A DNA stretch of 64,000 bases from Lingula anatina (GCF_001039355.2 NW_019775403.1:241252-305251), one strand, 5' to 3'; positions 12,601-25,305 are shown, counted from the stretch's first letter. Translations and numbers: made by a program. The notes: generated by a model from the letters alone, not told the origin.

Positions 12601-13436
12601 GTTGCATTGTATTATAATTATCCTGGAAGCTCGAAAGAACTTGAAATATTGTTATCATAATGGGGGGGGGACTTCAGGGCAAAATGATTTTAAGATGACA
12701 AGGCAATCTATACGATCTATATAGACACTAATACATACAATTAAATAATAGAGAAATATGGAAAAATAAAGATAAGAAATGAGCATAAAAGGCTGTGAAA
12801 CACACGTACTAGCATATTACCAAAATGTGTCTTTTATCAGAATTTTTCCTTAAATATGTCAATGCTCACCAAAATATCTATGTCCAGCCTCATTTTCCTC
12901 CTGTTAATATTTTCTCTAAGTTTAGGAATATTCTCCTCTGACAAGACAGCATCCACATCAACATCAGGCTTTACAATCTTTTGGGAACTTGGGTATCCCT
13001 TGCGAACGTGGAGGGCTGATGATGAGAACCTCATTGATGCTTGGTTCCCGATACTACTTAAGGCAGAGGAACAAAAATATTTTCCACTTTTGTGCACATT
13101 GAGTGATGACCAAAGTGATCCTAAACCCTGGTTGAACTTGCTCTCATTTTGTGGTGGTAAAGCATATCTCGATAAGTTCCTTACACTTTTTAAATGATGA
13201 GAGGATGAAGAAGCCTTTGTCTTTTTTTGAGACAACTGTGCTACCAGTATATTTGTAGAAAGAAGGGAAGTCATATTTTTATGAAGGTAAAGAGATGATA
13301 CAGAGCAAGATGACCTAATACAGAATTGAAATGTCATCTTTTTAAAGGGTGACAGCATACATTTAGTTCCAATTAATCCTTGAGCATTCTTCAATATATG
13401 GAGATACAGCCCAGTTGGCGAAATACTCATTTTCAT
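6283..13436 (-). CDS. Mitochondrial seryl-tRNA synthetase-like protein (SLIMP-like), 618 aa, 16 exons
   Basis: The exons, 5' to 3', are 13436-12870, 12550-12434, 12181-12101, 11953-11879, 11633-11561, 11374-11305, 11097-10956, 10730-10695, 10424-10274, 9936-9859, 9521-9469, 8714-8593, 8303-8210, 7853-7773, 6627-6562 and 6333-6283. Phases agree throughout. The N-terminus (about residues 1-150) is basic, Ser-rich and poor in acidic residues, as expected of a mitochondrial presequence. Residues about 160-255 form the SerRS-type coiled-coil arm (RRKMRLDIDIL; KRGRELREELSGLK). The synthetase fold follows: EAGFTPLSCPDMFKS, EGCG (about 376), a Ser/acid-rich insertion (about 392-420), and NDFISKRL. 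Catalytic positions are altered: TAE is VSH (431-433), the motif 2 R-x-E is R459-H-Y, the Glu of the GEVxSxSN loop is Thr553, and the motif 3 Arg is Lys590. SLIMP is the known inactive SerRS paralogue of fly mitochondria. This could instead be a very diverged SARS2. Confidence 0.87.
7236..7519. repeat. Inserted copy of the 2914-3198 module
   Basis: The sequence is nearly identical to 2914-3198 and lies inside an intron of the SerRS-like gene, between exons 7773-7853 and 6562-6627. It is flanked by a direct repeat of about 100 bases (7132-7236 and 7519-7612). The second flank lacks 10 bases (gaaacttgct) present in the first and in copy 1. No terminal inverted repeats or coding capacity were seen. 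Confidence 0.85.
8304..8592 (-). other. GC-AG intron in the SerRS-like gene
   Basis: The donor reads AG|GCAAGT, a perfect consensus for the GC-AG class, and the acceptor is TGTAG at 8305-8304. Use of the nearby GTGAGA donor would put the next exon in a frame with a stop. Only the GC donor keeps the protein open and aligned with SerRS. Copy 1 has the same arrangement at 5050-5334. Confidence 0.75.
9560..9621. repeat. (AAT)n / (AAAT)n microsatellite
   Basis: About 14 AAT units followed by AAAT units, in an intron of the SerRS-like gene. Confidence 0.95.
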
Positions 13437-14523
13437 CTTTCCCTTGAGAATAAAAATCCAACAGTTTTAAAGTGACAGTTCTGGCATCTTAAAAAATTCC
13501 TCTGTAGTTCACAGTTCACATAGTCCTCTTACTGCTAGCAGTGACCAGTGTCCAGCTAGCAGGCTTCTTCTCATAAATTCAATATACTGTACATGTACAT
13601 CCTGAGTTAATGTTGACAAGTTGCATCCTGAAATGCACAAACAGCCTAAAATTAAGTCATCAGTGTCAGTTTATTTCAATATTTTTCAAGCCTGATGCTG
13701 CAGTCCACTATGATATAAATAATAGCAACTTGCTGCTGAAAAGCTTTATCCAAAAAAAAATAATAATAAAAAAAAATTAAAACACTGGACAAAATTATGA
13801 TGATAAAATTTTCTAGAAATTAATTATTCTCAATTCGTTCATATAAAAATGGTCCTAGTAAACTCAGGTTTTAGATTAGCACAATGATTTAAAATGCGAA
13901 GATGTATCATAGCAAGAACAGGGAATGAATCTTACTCGTCAAAAGATCAGTTCTTAGCATGTACAGTATATACAACACACGCGGATATCCAGCTCGGTGC
14001 TTGGCTATGTTCATGAAATCACATACTAGCATTATTAACGTTAGGACATTCAAAATCAATTACCATAGGGATCTGAATAAAATCCTTGAATATGCACTGA
14101 AGACAGAGCGAACTACCTTAGACTGAAGCAGAAATCACGTTTAACTGTGGGAGAAGCCATGATGAGGTCAGAGGGTAAAGGTTATCACAGAGGTCAATGG
14201 GGAGCGAGAACGAGGCTAACACACACCCGGGAAGTTGAAGTTTATTTTCTTGTTGCGGTCTCTTTGTTTACTGTTTTTATGTGATTATTTCAATTGTTGA
14301 AAATGTTCGAAGTTACATATTTTTAACCATTCTTATAAATAAGACAATGTTTACGTATCGTTATAAATGACCAAGCATTTTAATTTTGATTGTTTACAGG
14401 AATTGCACTGTTTGTAAACACAGCACGGCATTTTGTTGAAGAAACAACAAGACGTGCACCAACGCTACAAGCACGTGGGATGTTTTCGAACGTTAGATAT
14501 TCGATCACATACAAAAGTTATTG
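13437..14523. promoter_or_regulatory. Shared divergent promoter and 5' leader region
   Basis: The start codons of the minus-strand SerRS-like gene (13436) and the plus-strand bromodomain gene (14524) face away from each other across this stretch. On the minus strand an ATG at 14160-14158 opens a short frame of 15 codons that runs into a possible splice donor (CTAAG|GTAGTT). A candidate acceptor (TTATTCTCAAG) lies 7 bases before the main ATG. This suggests a spliced 5' leader. The region from about 14170 to 14520 probably holds both transcription starts. No TATA box was identified with confidence. Confidence 0.5.
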
Positions 14524-15433
14524 ATGGATAACTTTGCAGTTCAGCCGATGAGTTCAGTATGTAGTCTACTTTACTTATTGTCGTTTATTGCCCTTAATAC
14601 CAGTGCATTTGAAATTGCCGGCAGGAGGGGCATAAAAATAATGACTTGCATATTTTATATGTAATTGCTTGTATAATATAGACGTAAGGTTGATATGTAA
14701 ACTGCTGGTGATAGCTGTATATAATTTATTTATTAGTTTATTTATATTTAAACCTTATCCGCATGTTTTTCTATTATTTACTTACTTGTTAATTTATACA
14801 TGTAATTCTGAGTTTTTAAAATTGTTATATTTTATTTGTTGATTACAATATACTATAATCAGTTGTGGTTTACTTCATGTACATAGGGTACATTTGTTAC
14901 ATGTTAAAAGATATATGTGACATTGCATATTTAATTGGGGCTCTATGATGAAAAATGTGTGAGTTTGTTCTCATAATTAGCCACAAGGCCCGACCGAGCT
15001 AACAAAAATTAAGATGTGATCAATAAGCAGACAACAGTCATATTTGCATAGTTAAAAAATTATATAAACATGAAAATAAGAATGTTTATTATTTTTTATC
15101 ATGCTTTTTCTTATTTATGTGCTGTTTTACAAAACATTATGTCAGCTTCACTGCTAGTTTCAGAAGGACATGGTTTTTTTAAAGTCATAAAGTATATGGT
15201 TATACTAGTAATAGTGGAAGTGTAATTTGAATTAAAATCTTGGTGCTTTAAATTTAATGCAGGAGTTTTCCATCATTTTTTTAATGAAATATAGTCTGTA
15301 GGTGGCATGGATTTTTATGTCATATGTCTATCTTTTATTTATACTGGTGGTAATGAAATTTACAAGTTCAGTTAATCATGTGAAAATGGGGAGGACAGCA
15401 GTTTGGATGAATTTGTTTTATTCATTCAAGAAA

Positions 15434-15478
<45 letters not shown>

Positions 15479-18400
15479 TCTAAACATGTAAATATATTTG
15501 TCACATCACTTTGAAACAAAACACACTATTTCTTTTTGTTTCCTTTAAATATTCATGTTCTACACTAACCTGAACATCCATGCATATATGACATATACCA
15601 TTATGTCCATTATGAAATCTTATTACTATAATTAGACATGAGCTTTTTCCATGGGAAATGTGGAATTCCGCATTTTTTAATTCAGTTTTGATGGTTCCTG
15701 AGATTCGTCTTGTCTGAGATTCGAATAAATGTTCAGAGTGTTTTCTTGAAACCTGACTGACTAATATATAGTTAATGTAAAGTAATACCACCTACATGAA
15801 ATGAAACTGGCAAGTGGGATTTCTTGCTTGTCTGTTTACTTGTTTTAATCTAGTTGATCTGCTTCATTGCCCTTCTTGTCCTTCTTGCTCTGTCTAATTT
15901 TTACTTAGTTTATCTAGTTGATCTTGCTGTCTTTTTGCTTGTTTTTATCTAGTTGATCTGCTGCATAGTCATGAATCTTTGTTTTTTTTTTCTTTCCAAA
16001 TAATTTAAAAGCTCTTTTTTTGTGGAAAGGAAATTGTTTAACATAAAAACATTTAATATTAAAACAGCTTGTGTTAAAAAATTAGGAACAGTGAAATACA
16101 TAGGGTTTGTGTTTCAATTAATTTGGCTTAAGTCAAGTAAACAGACCTAGCTAGTATGTATTAGAGTTACTTTGAGAAGAAATTGAAAGAGATAATTAAA
16201 ATTATACTTATGTGCCAAAATAGTTTAGGTTTCCTTTAGTGCATAAATAAAAAATATGATTAAATTCAACTTTAATTGAATGGATTAGGAGGAGCATGCA
16301 TAAAAGCTGACCTAGTGTACCGGTATGTACTCAGGGAAAGGTGACTGAAGCACTACAAAAGTCATTTGATGGAGCATGTTCCAGAAATACAATGGGATCG
16401 TGATGCTATAATAACATCTGTTAGCAAATTATGACTTTTGAAACCCATCTCTGATTTACTAGTTCGCTTCCTTTTAACTGACTGCTTTTTCTTTTCAGCG
16501 ATGTATGGAGAAAACAAGTTTACATTTTTTTTCATATTGCAGAGTAAAGGAATTGAAACTTTTGAGGTGAGATATAGTTCATCTGGTGTGGAGCACCATT
16601 CCAAAGACCTTCGCCAAGGAAAGGAAGAGCCCAGCGATCCGGACCATTACCATGTAAAGGACAGTAATATGAAAATAAAAGTTTTGCATTGTGATTGTTG
16701 CACATTCAAAAAGAAAACTGAAGCAGAGATTGCAGTACAAGACAACAGCAGAGAAGAGAACAGTGACACTATTTATCCAGGTCACCAAAAGAGAAATTGT
16801 TCTAGACTGCAACAAATAGGTTCACAAAGGAGAGAAGACAGAATTCTGAATCATGATTCTAGAAAGATCCATTCTCAATGTAATGATGACACTCACATGT
16901 CCCAGTCATTAATAGAACAGGCAAAGAGCATGCTGCACCATGAGAACAATGCCCCTCAGGTTAGTCCTGCTTCTAGAAATTTACCTGAAGAATCTGGATT
17001 CTGTCTCCATCAGAAGGCAGCAGGGGACATCTTTCGTCATGACTCTCTTAACTGTGAGCTTGGATTGAAAAAGGAAAAATCTTCTGGTTCGACATGTTCA
17101 CAAAGAGCCAGTAGCTTTACGAAACCAAGACCTGTCCAGCATTCTCAAAGTGCAGTGCCCCTCAGAGAACAGAGTTCTTATTTCCAGGATTGTTCAGTTG
17201 AGGGTTTGAGGGAGTCCTTTAGCCATGATGGAAGCAGTTGCATGCTGTCTGAAGGTTCTCTTGTCATTACAGGCACTGCCTGTAAAAACCAACTTAACCA
17301 CAAGAATGGCACTGACACAAGCACAACACTGGATGGTGACCTCTCTCATGTAAAAGGGCTTGACATGGAGTCGATGGAAGAAACAAAAAATGAAAGTTCA
17401 ATTGTGCACCCCCTTGCAGAGGAATCGGGCATCCTGATGCCCGACCTTGAAGTGCGAGGTGAACCGAAACAGGTTCATGTGGCAACTACTGATGACTGTT
17501 CTATTTTTGATAATGCAGAAGGGATAGCAGATAGTATGTATGAGGAAGACATGATCAAAGGGGATTCATACATGAATAATAACACAATGCTGAATGTCCA
17601 AGGAACACAGATAAGGATACCGCTGCTCAGTCAGTCAATTTCTTCAAGATTAACCCAAGAGGACCAAGAGGTTTCTGCTCATGACAGTTTATATGAAGAA
17701 GATATTTTATCAAAGTCAGATTCTGGTGACCACTACAAAGATGTATCAGTATTAAAGGGGGTACGTATAGGTGACCTGGATAGCAAAAATCCCAGTGAGG
17801 CAGTACAGACTGGATTTGATTCCCTCAGTGTATCAGAAATATGGTCTTTCGATCATGGCTGTCAAGGACAAACCACCAAAGAGTTTGATCAGTCAGGCAC
17901 AGATGAAGGTTTTGGCAATTTAAACTCTTTTAGTAAACCATACTCACATGTTTTGCACAAACTGAACAAGTTGACAACAAAGTATGACAGGGAACCTGGC
18001 ACTACACTGTGTGCTAACATGAGGAGTCTTGTTCTGCAGATAGCAGATGTAGTTGGGAAGATTGCAAGCACCACTGGAGCAGCTGATATTTTACATGGAC
18101 AAGACAGTCCACTTGCTGACAATATTGATCTTGTCACAGTCACATCAACTTTGTCAAGCTATCTTGAGACTTGTTGTTATACTGTGTCAGAGCTGAACAT
18201 GGCTTTATTGGAAGTTGATCAGGTTGATGTGGAAGACATTTGTTACCATAGTGATCTGGAAGGTAAAGCTGAGAACAGTAGTAGGATTTGCAGTATAGGC
18301 AGCATCATGTCAGGACATGAGCAGATTCAGGACTTTTTGGTGGCATCTGAAGTTAAGAAGTATGGTGATACAAGTTTTAATGAGAATGTGTGCAGAGGAG

Positions 18401-21400
18401 AATCAGAGAAAACTGTGCCCAATGCCACAACCATTAAAAGTCCTGGTCCAAAAGAAGATGGTAAAAAGAATATTGAAAAATTAAGTGAACGCCGTGCAGT
18501 TGATTCTGGTGATGATGGCACAGAAACCAAAGGGTGTAAAAAGAAAATGAAAAGGAGTGTTTCTTTTTCAAAGTCAGATAGTGTCCTTTCTGAAAAAAAT
18601 GATACAGAGGTGATGATGAATGATCCATTTCCAATGACAAGCACACCAAAAGAGCCTGAAAATAAAGAACAGCAAAGAGTTTTCAAGCTGAGGAAGAACT
18701 TGCATGTTCCAAAAGCAATTGAGGAGAGCCCTTGGGCCAAGAAATCGTGTAGTGTAACTTCTTCAGATAGTCTCCCTGAGCTTGAAGAAACTACTAAACC
18801 TTTTCCCCCTCTGGAAGAAACTAACAAAACAAAGGGGGTTTTCTCAGGTGACTCTAAAAACAAAAAATTGAAATATTCCAGTCCAGTAGCAAGTCTTCAA
18901 CTGCATGTCATGGATCAGGGTATGGTCTTCAAAGGTAAAGCAAAGAAGAGATCCAAAAAAGGGAAACGTGGAAGACAATCAGTGCTAGATCTAAATAATA
19001 ATGAAAGTCAAACTCTAGTTCCATTCGTTTCTTCAGCACAAGGTGCAACAGAAAATACCCTATCAGTAAAGACTAAAGCCAGTTTATCTAGTAACTTGTT
19101 AAACCAACAAAATAAGCTATTATGTGCCACTACTGGTACAACACCAGTGAGTACAACTGATGCAAAGAAACCTGGAAAGGCTGCTACAGGTACTACTATA
19201 GATGATGGTGGAACAGATAATATTCCTGTTGTTTTGCTGAAAAGGATTGATGATGTTGCTAATTCACCACTGCAGCCAGTTGCCAAAGAACAAGTTTTAA
19301 CAGACAATAGGGCAGCTGCTGATGATAAAGAATCTGATACATCTGAGATCTGCCTTTGTTCCAGTGTGACAACAGCCAGAGAGACCAAACTGGCAAAATT
19401 GGATACCAGCAATATGGACAACAGCTCTGTTCTGTCAACACAAAAGTGGTATTGTTCAAAGGAAAATGAGCCCAAAGGAAGTCAGGGGACTACACTAAGT
19501 GGGCAAACTGATTTAGGCCCCATGAAACAGCCAATGAGAACAGCAGATGAATTAAACACGAGAGATCAGCCAAATGTAGAAGACACTACCCTTGAAGCTA
19601 ATGTTAAAATTGCTTTAGCTGAAGCAGACTTAAGAACCATCAGTCAGAATCATCCAGTCTCCACCATTACAACATTGTCTTCCAGTGTTTCATCTAACCC
19701 TACCTCAGTGGCAGAAACCACACCCAAGAGAATAAAGAATGCTGTTGATGGCATGCAAGAACAAGCCAATGTGTCTTCTACACCTGTATATGTAATCATA
19801 TCAGGACAATCTGATGTTGAAGGGGACAGCCAGGTATCTGGGGCTTTAACAGTGAAACATTATATGGAGGCCTCAGGATCATCAAGCAGAAAGGCCCAAG
19901 AAACCAAAGAAACTGCTTTTTCTCATACCCAACCATTGCAAACTGATGATCTGAAACCTAATTCCATATGTATGAAGTTAGGACAATCTGAAGCACAGAC
20001 CAGAGTGAAACCAGCAGTTACCTCATTTCAGACTGAGCCATTGTTGCCTTTGGTAGTGCAAGCAAATTCAGCTTCAGGTGTACAAAAAACAAGCTGTAAA
20101 ACACCTCTAAAATCTGAGCAATCAACAGCAATATGTAAAGCTGCTGTGGAGCGCACCTTGGATGTGACAAAACACCAAGAGAAACCATCACTGCCAACAG
20201 GGCTCTCTAGCAAGATGCAACATTCCAATCCAGCTACTACTGCACCAAAGACACATAATGGCCTGAATCCTGCAGTGTTCTCTAATGGCCAACAGCCAGC
20301 ATCTCCTGTTCAAAGGATAGGATTGGGTCCTGTTGTTGGTAGCCCAATTATAATACCGTTGACAGCCCTGGGCTTTAGCAGTGCCATTACTCCCCAAACT
20401 ACTACAACATTAATGTCTACTGCCAGTGCCCTATCTCCTATGTCAACAGACCCTAGACTAAACAGGTCTCTCACCATAGGTCAGTTAAGGGATCCCAGGA
20501 TGAATGTGGCTCAACATGTTAATAGCCCAGCAACATCAAATGCATTCAGGCAGAACCTGATCCAGATGTCAAGTTGGAAGCCCATTGCTCACCAGGCTTA
20601 CCCCTGCATACATGGTTGGCTTAGCCCTACTAAGAGGCAGTCTGGTTCTGAGGTAATGTATGTCAGCATATTGATGTGTTTAATTTTTGATGTGAATATT
20701 ATTTTTGCCTTGTTCAGAGATTTTTAACTGTGACCAAGTGTATTGTAGATTTGTATTTCAGTAGTATGTCTTGAGAAAGTGCTTGAAGATATGTCTTCCA
20801 TTTGCAAATATCTGAGCTGCATGTGTAGACAAATGGTTGAACATGTTCAATTAAACTACAGGGTTACTTGAAAGTGCCATCCAAGTCTGAAACAAAAAGG
20901 GACATGGTAACACAGACCTGCTTAGAAAAAACAGTGCATACGGGTAGTGACAAGAGACAAAGAGAAGCTGAAAGGTAAATGATTTCATAAATTGACTATA
21001 CTAATAGGAAAATCTGTACTATGTACTATGTTCATTTCATATGTTAAAAGACTTTACCAAGAAAGTTATATAAAGGTATAATGGGTGTCTAATGCTGCAA
21101 ATTCACTCACCTTATCTGGTCCCCCGTTAATTCTGAGGTGAATGTCAATTCTGTAATTCTGTGTTGCTTTTAGATCAAACATCACCCAACCTGCCAGTGA
21201 ACCACCTGCAAAACTTCTAAGACTGGGTCCAGAAAAGACTGGTGCCTTTCCAAAACACCAACACAGTGTCGCTCTCACCTCTTCTACACTACAAGGTCAG
21301 CATATGGACAGCACCAGCAAGCAAGAATGTGCGAGTCTTCCATCTTCAGTGACAAGCCAAAGTCTTGGGACCCTCCCTGCAGCCTCCATAGTACAGGTTC

Positions 21401-24400
21401 ATGGCAATTTGCCTACTGTTTCTGTTACTCTCGGTCTTGGCAATCAGCTTCCTGTTTCTGTAGCTCAGGGTTGTGGCAGCCAGCCTCTTGGCAAAGTTCT
21501 TCCAGTTTCTGTACCCCAGGGACATGACAGTCTTCCTGTTGTATCTACAATTCAAGGTTACAATTTTTCCAAAACTGCCCCCAGAGTTCAGAGTGGAATT
21601 CGTGTGCTGACTTCATCTTTTGGACAGAATAATGCAAGCATATCTGCACCACTTACAGTCAGTCCAGTAGCATCTGTTCAGAACAGTAGCAGTCCAAATG
21701 TTGGCATTACCAGCATGTTTCGATTTCATATTGATAAGGGCCATCAAAAGGTAATTCCTTCTGGTCAGAGTCAGGCCTTTCCAAATAACCGGATTCCCAG
21801 AGTTCCTGGTGTTCAAAGTCATCAATTTTCTGGAGGCCAAGCATTTCCAAGAGGTCTGGGCCACACATTTCCAAAAGGGCAACCAATCCCAAGAGGACAA
21901 GCTGGCACATTTCCAAGGGCCCAAGGTCAAGCACGTCCTAGAGGTCCAACATTTCCTAGAGGTCCAAGTCAAGCTTTTCCCAGAGCCAAAGTCTTACCGA
22001 GAGATCTTTCCAGGACAGTTTCTGGGAGAATAAAGAAACCTGGTGGAAGACATGATATGAAGACACGAGGTACAATCTCAGAAGTACATATTGCACGTGG
22101 TTGGTGATCTGTGGATAAGTTTATTTTGTACATGTCTACAAAAATTTCGTATTTATGTAATTGTAGAGATTCTAACACACTGGAATTTGGTAGTACTTAT
22201 ATTTTAGCACTGGGATCGTTATATCAATCTTTAGCGAAAATGGGTTTGTTGTGTGTGTGTTTGGACAGGTAGGCAGGGTGTCATGTGTCTGCTTTTCTGT
22301 ACAGCTTGCTATGTTTCAGCTGTAAGTCCTTCCCATCCACTGTACCATATCCTGAAGAACTACATGTCTGGTACAGGAGAGCATGACCACACCAATGCAG
22401 GCAATGAGAATGTGAGTTTCACTCCTGGAACCAGTATTGAAACATCCAGAGCCAGCCTTGGGGATAGTAGTTCATCCCCAGAGGGAAGCAGTATTAAAGC
22501 ACCCATTGCAAACCATGAGTTGGGCAGTTTAACTCCAGGGGCAAGTAGTTTATCATCAAAAACAAAACATGAGACTGTCAGTCTCATTTCAAGTTGCAGC
22601 ACATCTAAGAAATCCAAGAGGCGTCTGGACATGCAAGGTTAATTTAAGAAAAAGCATTTTCTCTCTTATCTATCAAATAGTTATGAGCACATAGGTTTTA
22701 TATGCATTACGCGCCTTATTTGATGTTTATTTTAATTCAAATTACAACTATTCTTCAAATGAATGTGAACAGTTGTGGACATTTTAATTTTTTCAAACAT
22801 CGAGGTAGTATTTTCTCCTTTTTTTATAAGAAAATTTTGTTGTGAGTAATGATTTCATACCAGATGCATGTTCTTCATATATTACAGACTCTGCAAGACA
22901 TAGCCATAAAGAAAAAGACAAAGTTATTCAAACGAGAAAGCATACTCCTTCCCACTCAACTGGCACATCTGACAACTTGGTAGTTATAAGTGACAGTGAA
23001 GATGAGCAAACAGAAGATACCTCTCAAATTCAGGAGAAACATGTAGATGAGGGGAAACCATCTTGCAGCTATGATGCTGAATCTAGCAACCCCTCTGCAT
23101 CCAAAAGTACACCAAGGATGAATACTGTCAAGGGAAAGTTAACACCATCTTTACCAATCAAGGGCAAGTCCAGGACCTCCCTCCTCACCGAGAGTTGGGT
23201 ACAGGGGGAGACTCCCCATGAAGTTGATAGTCCCAAAACCCCAACTAAGAGCACGTTGAACACATCCAAGCCATTAACTCCTTCCACCCCAGGGTCTCAA
23301 GGGAAGAGAAAAGGGAGACCCCCTGGTTCCGGTAAAACTCCAAATAAGACCCCTAAGAAAACCCCCACAAGCTCCCAAAAGAACAAGTCCCGAGGAACTC
23401 CCATCAGCAGGAAGACAAGGCTGAGCATATCTAGTCTGGACACTGTGGGAGGTAGGTGCTAGTAGATGAAAATGTGGCTATTGGCTGTACTGCCATTGGA
23501 AATATAGCTAGAGACAAAGTAGGGTCAAAAATGTAAACACAATGACAAAAGGGTGGGGGGAGAGGCAAGTGGGGTTTAAAAGGTATTATTATACATTTGC
23601 AAATTTAAGCTATTTCATATCATAAAAAATATGTCAATGTATTTTTATCCAAATTTATTTGATCATTATTTTTGTTGCCAATGCATATTTTAACGGTGTA
23701 TAATAAATTGACTTACAGGTGATAGCTCCGATGATGAGTGTGCTGTGCCTCTTGCCAGAAGTGTCTGTTCATCTGGAGAAAAATTACCAGTAGCAAGGAG
23801 GGGATTTCAGTATAGAAAGGTGAGGAAAGTGCTGTTTTTTTCTGTGATATTTTGCTCATGCAAAAATGTTGTATTAGTTATTATTTTATATCTTAGCATT
23901 AATTTTATGAATGATATATTCATGTCCAAACATTTTTAAAGGTAGGAGACAAAAATGAAACAGCTCTTTCACTTTGTATACAAGGACAGGAATAATATGA
24001 TAATCCAAAATATTTTAGGAAGCACAAATTAACTGTGCTTACATGTAACTCCTATTCCATTCAAATTTGATATTGTATCATTCTTTTAAGTTTCATTGAG
24101 GATTCATTTATTTTTTTTTTTACAGAAATGCCTTAAGTTGGTTGATAAAATTCTTGAACATCCCTCTAGCATTCCCTTCATGCAAGAAGTAGACAAAAAA
24201 GAGGTTAGATTAATTTTATTCTGCAATATTTATTAAAGATCCAAAAAATTTAATATTTAATTACCTCTTATTTCTTAATATTAATATGGGCCGAAGTCCA
24301 CAAAAAACTGGAATATTTCTATGTTCTAGTCATAGATGGATAATTTTTCCTATAGAAAATTGTAGTTCACTAAAATTTAAAAAGGAAAATAGTAATTAAA

Positions 24401-25305
24401 TTGTTAATTCATTTTAACAAAAGACTAAAAGGAATGATTACAATTTGTATATCATTTCTCAGTTCCCAGACTACCACTTGCTGGTGGCGCGCCCTATGAC
24501 TCTCCAGAATGTCCGCTATAAGTTGGTTCAAATGAAGTACCAGAACATGGACCAGTTTGTGCATGACATGCGCAGAATATTCTTCAACTGCAAACTCTAT
24601 AACCAGGTAACATAGACACGATAAAAAAAGTTCCAGTGCAAACCAGCATTTTGATGAAATTCTGCATCTGCATATATATGCAGCTTATAATAATCTGTAC
24701 AAATTACTTAAGAATGTACTTGAAAGTTTTATTTTAATATGGTATTAAAATGGTTTGCAAGAAAGTGTAAAATCTCATTCAATTTACGGACATGGTGATA
24801 TGAAATGACTTATTTGTTAATTGATTCAATATGTTTTAGCCTGAGTGTCTGGTCATGGTTCAATGTCAAGAAATAGAGCACCTGTTTGAGGCGCTGCTGG
24901 CACGGATGTTTCCAGACATGCAGTTCACAGGTAACAGTGAAAATCATTGAATCACTAATTAGCAACATTTTCATATCCAATTGAAAAAAAATGTGAAAAA
25001 AGCTGTTGTTTAATAAAGTGCTGTATCTTTTTGTAAATTAATTAAGTTAAATACAAATATAAAGATGTTTGCCCTTTATTTTACATTTTAAATCCCTTTC
25101 AATAACAATTACCCATTACTTTCAAAATTTAAATGTTTCAAAATCTGCTATGACTTGCATTTGTGATATTTCCTTAGATATCCATGGAGACCCCAAAGAG
25201 ATGGACATTTTGAATGAGAGGCAGTATTCACTAGAGGGTGTTGAAGCTGAGTGTGAAGAAGAGCCAATCAGACTTAGTGGAGAGGTCAAGCGGTTATTCT
25301 TTTAA
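14524..25305 (+). CDS. Large disordered nuclear protein with AT-hook and C-terminal bromodomain, 2191 aa
   Basis: The exons are 14524-14556, 16543-20652, 20862-20974, 21174-22069, 22320-22637, 22888-23451, 23719-23819, 24126-24203, 24463-24606, 24840-24930 and 25178-25305; an alternative start of the sixth exon at 22864 is also in frame. Exon 2 alone is 4110 bases. Most of the protein is low-complexity Ser/Thr/Lys/Glu. Landmarks are a CDCC cluster near residue 65, two acidic YEED motifs (coded near 17540 and 17690), a basic KKRSKKGKRGR stretch (near 18950), two DPRL/DPRM motifs (20450-20510), LPVSV repeats (21390-21550), FPRG repeats (21770-21990), VVISDSEDE (near 22980), and the AT-hook KRKGRPPG (near 23305). 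The bromodomain spans about 2046-2143: PFMQEV, FPDYHLLVARPMTL, and FFNCKLYNQ with the acetyl-lysine-binding Asn at 2118. The domain resembles the TRIM24/SP140 type, but no PHD or RING finger is present. I do not recognise an orthologue. It probably acts on acetylated chromatin. Confidence 0.88.
14557..16542 (+). other. First intron of the bromodomain gene
   Basis: This intron of about 2 kb is AT-rich. It includes a (TA)n microsatellite at about 15435-15475 and a degenerate repeat of tctagttgatct phrases at 15850-15960. The open frame at 16438-16542 runs into the large exon but is intron: the polypyrimidine-AG at 16542 restores the frame from the first exon. Confidence 0.65.

Noticed and set aside
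16438-16542. Start codon at 16438 as the beginning of the bromodomain protein
   Set aside because: The 105 bases before 16543 are intron: a polypyrimidine-AG acceptor sits at 16542 and the exon 14524-14556 supplies a start in phase.
18327-18863. 178-codon minus-strand frame, and similar ones at 19008-19475 and 17889-18143
   Set aside because: Antisense shadows of the large bromodomain-gene exon; no splice support or similarity.
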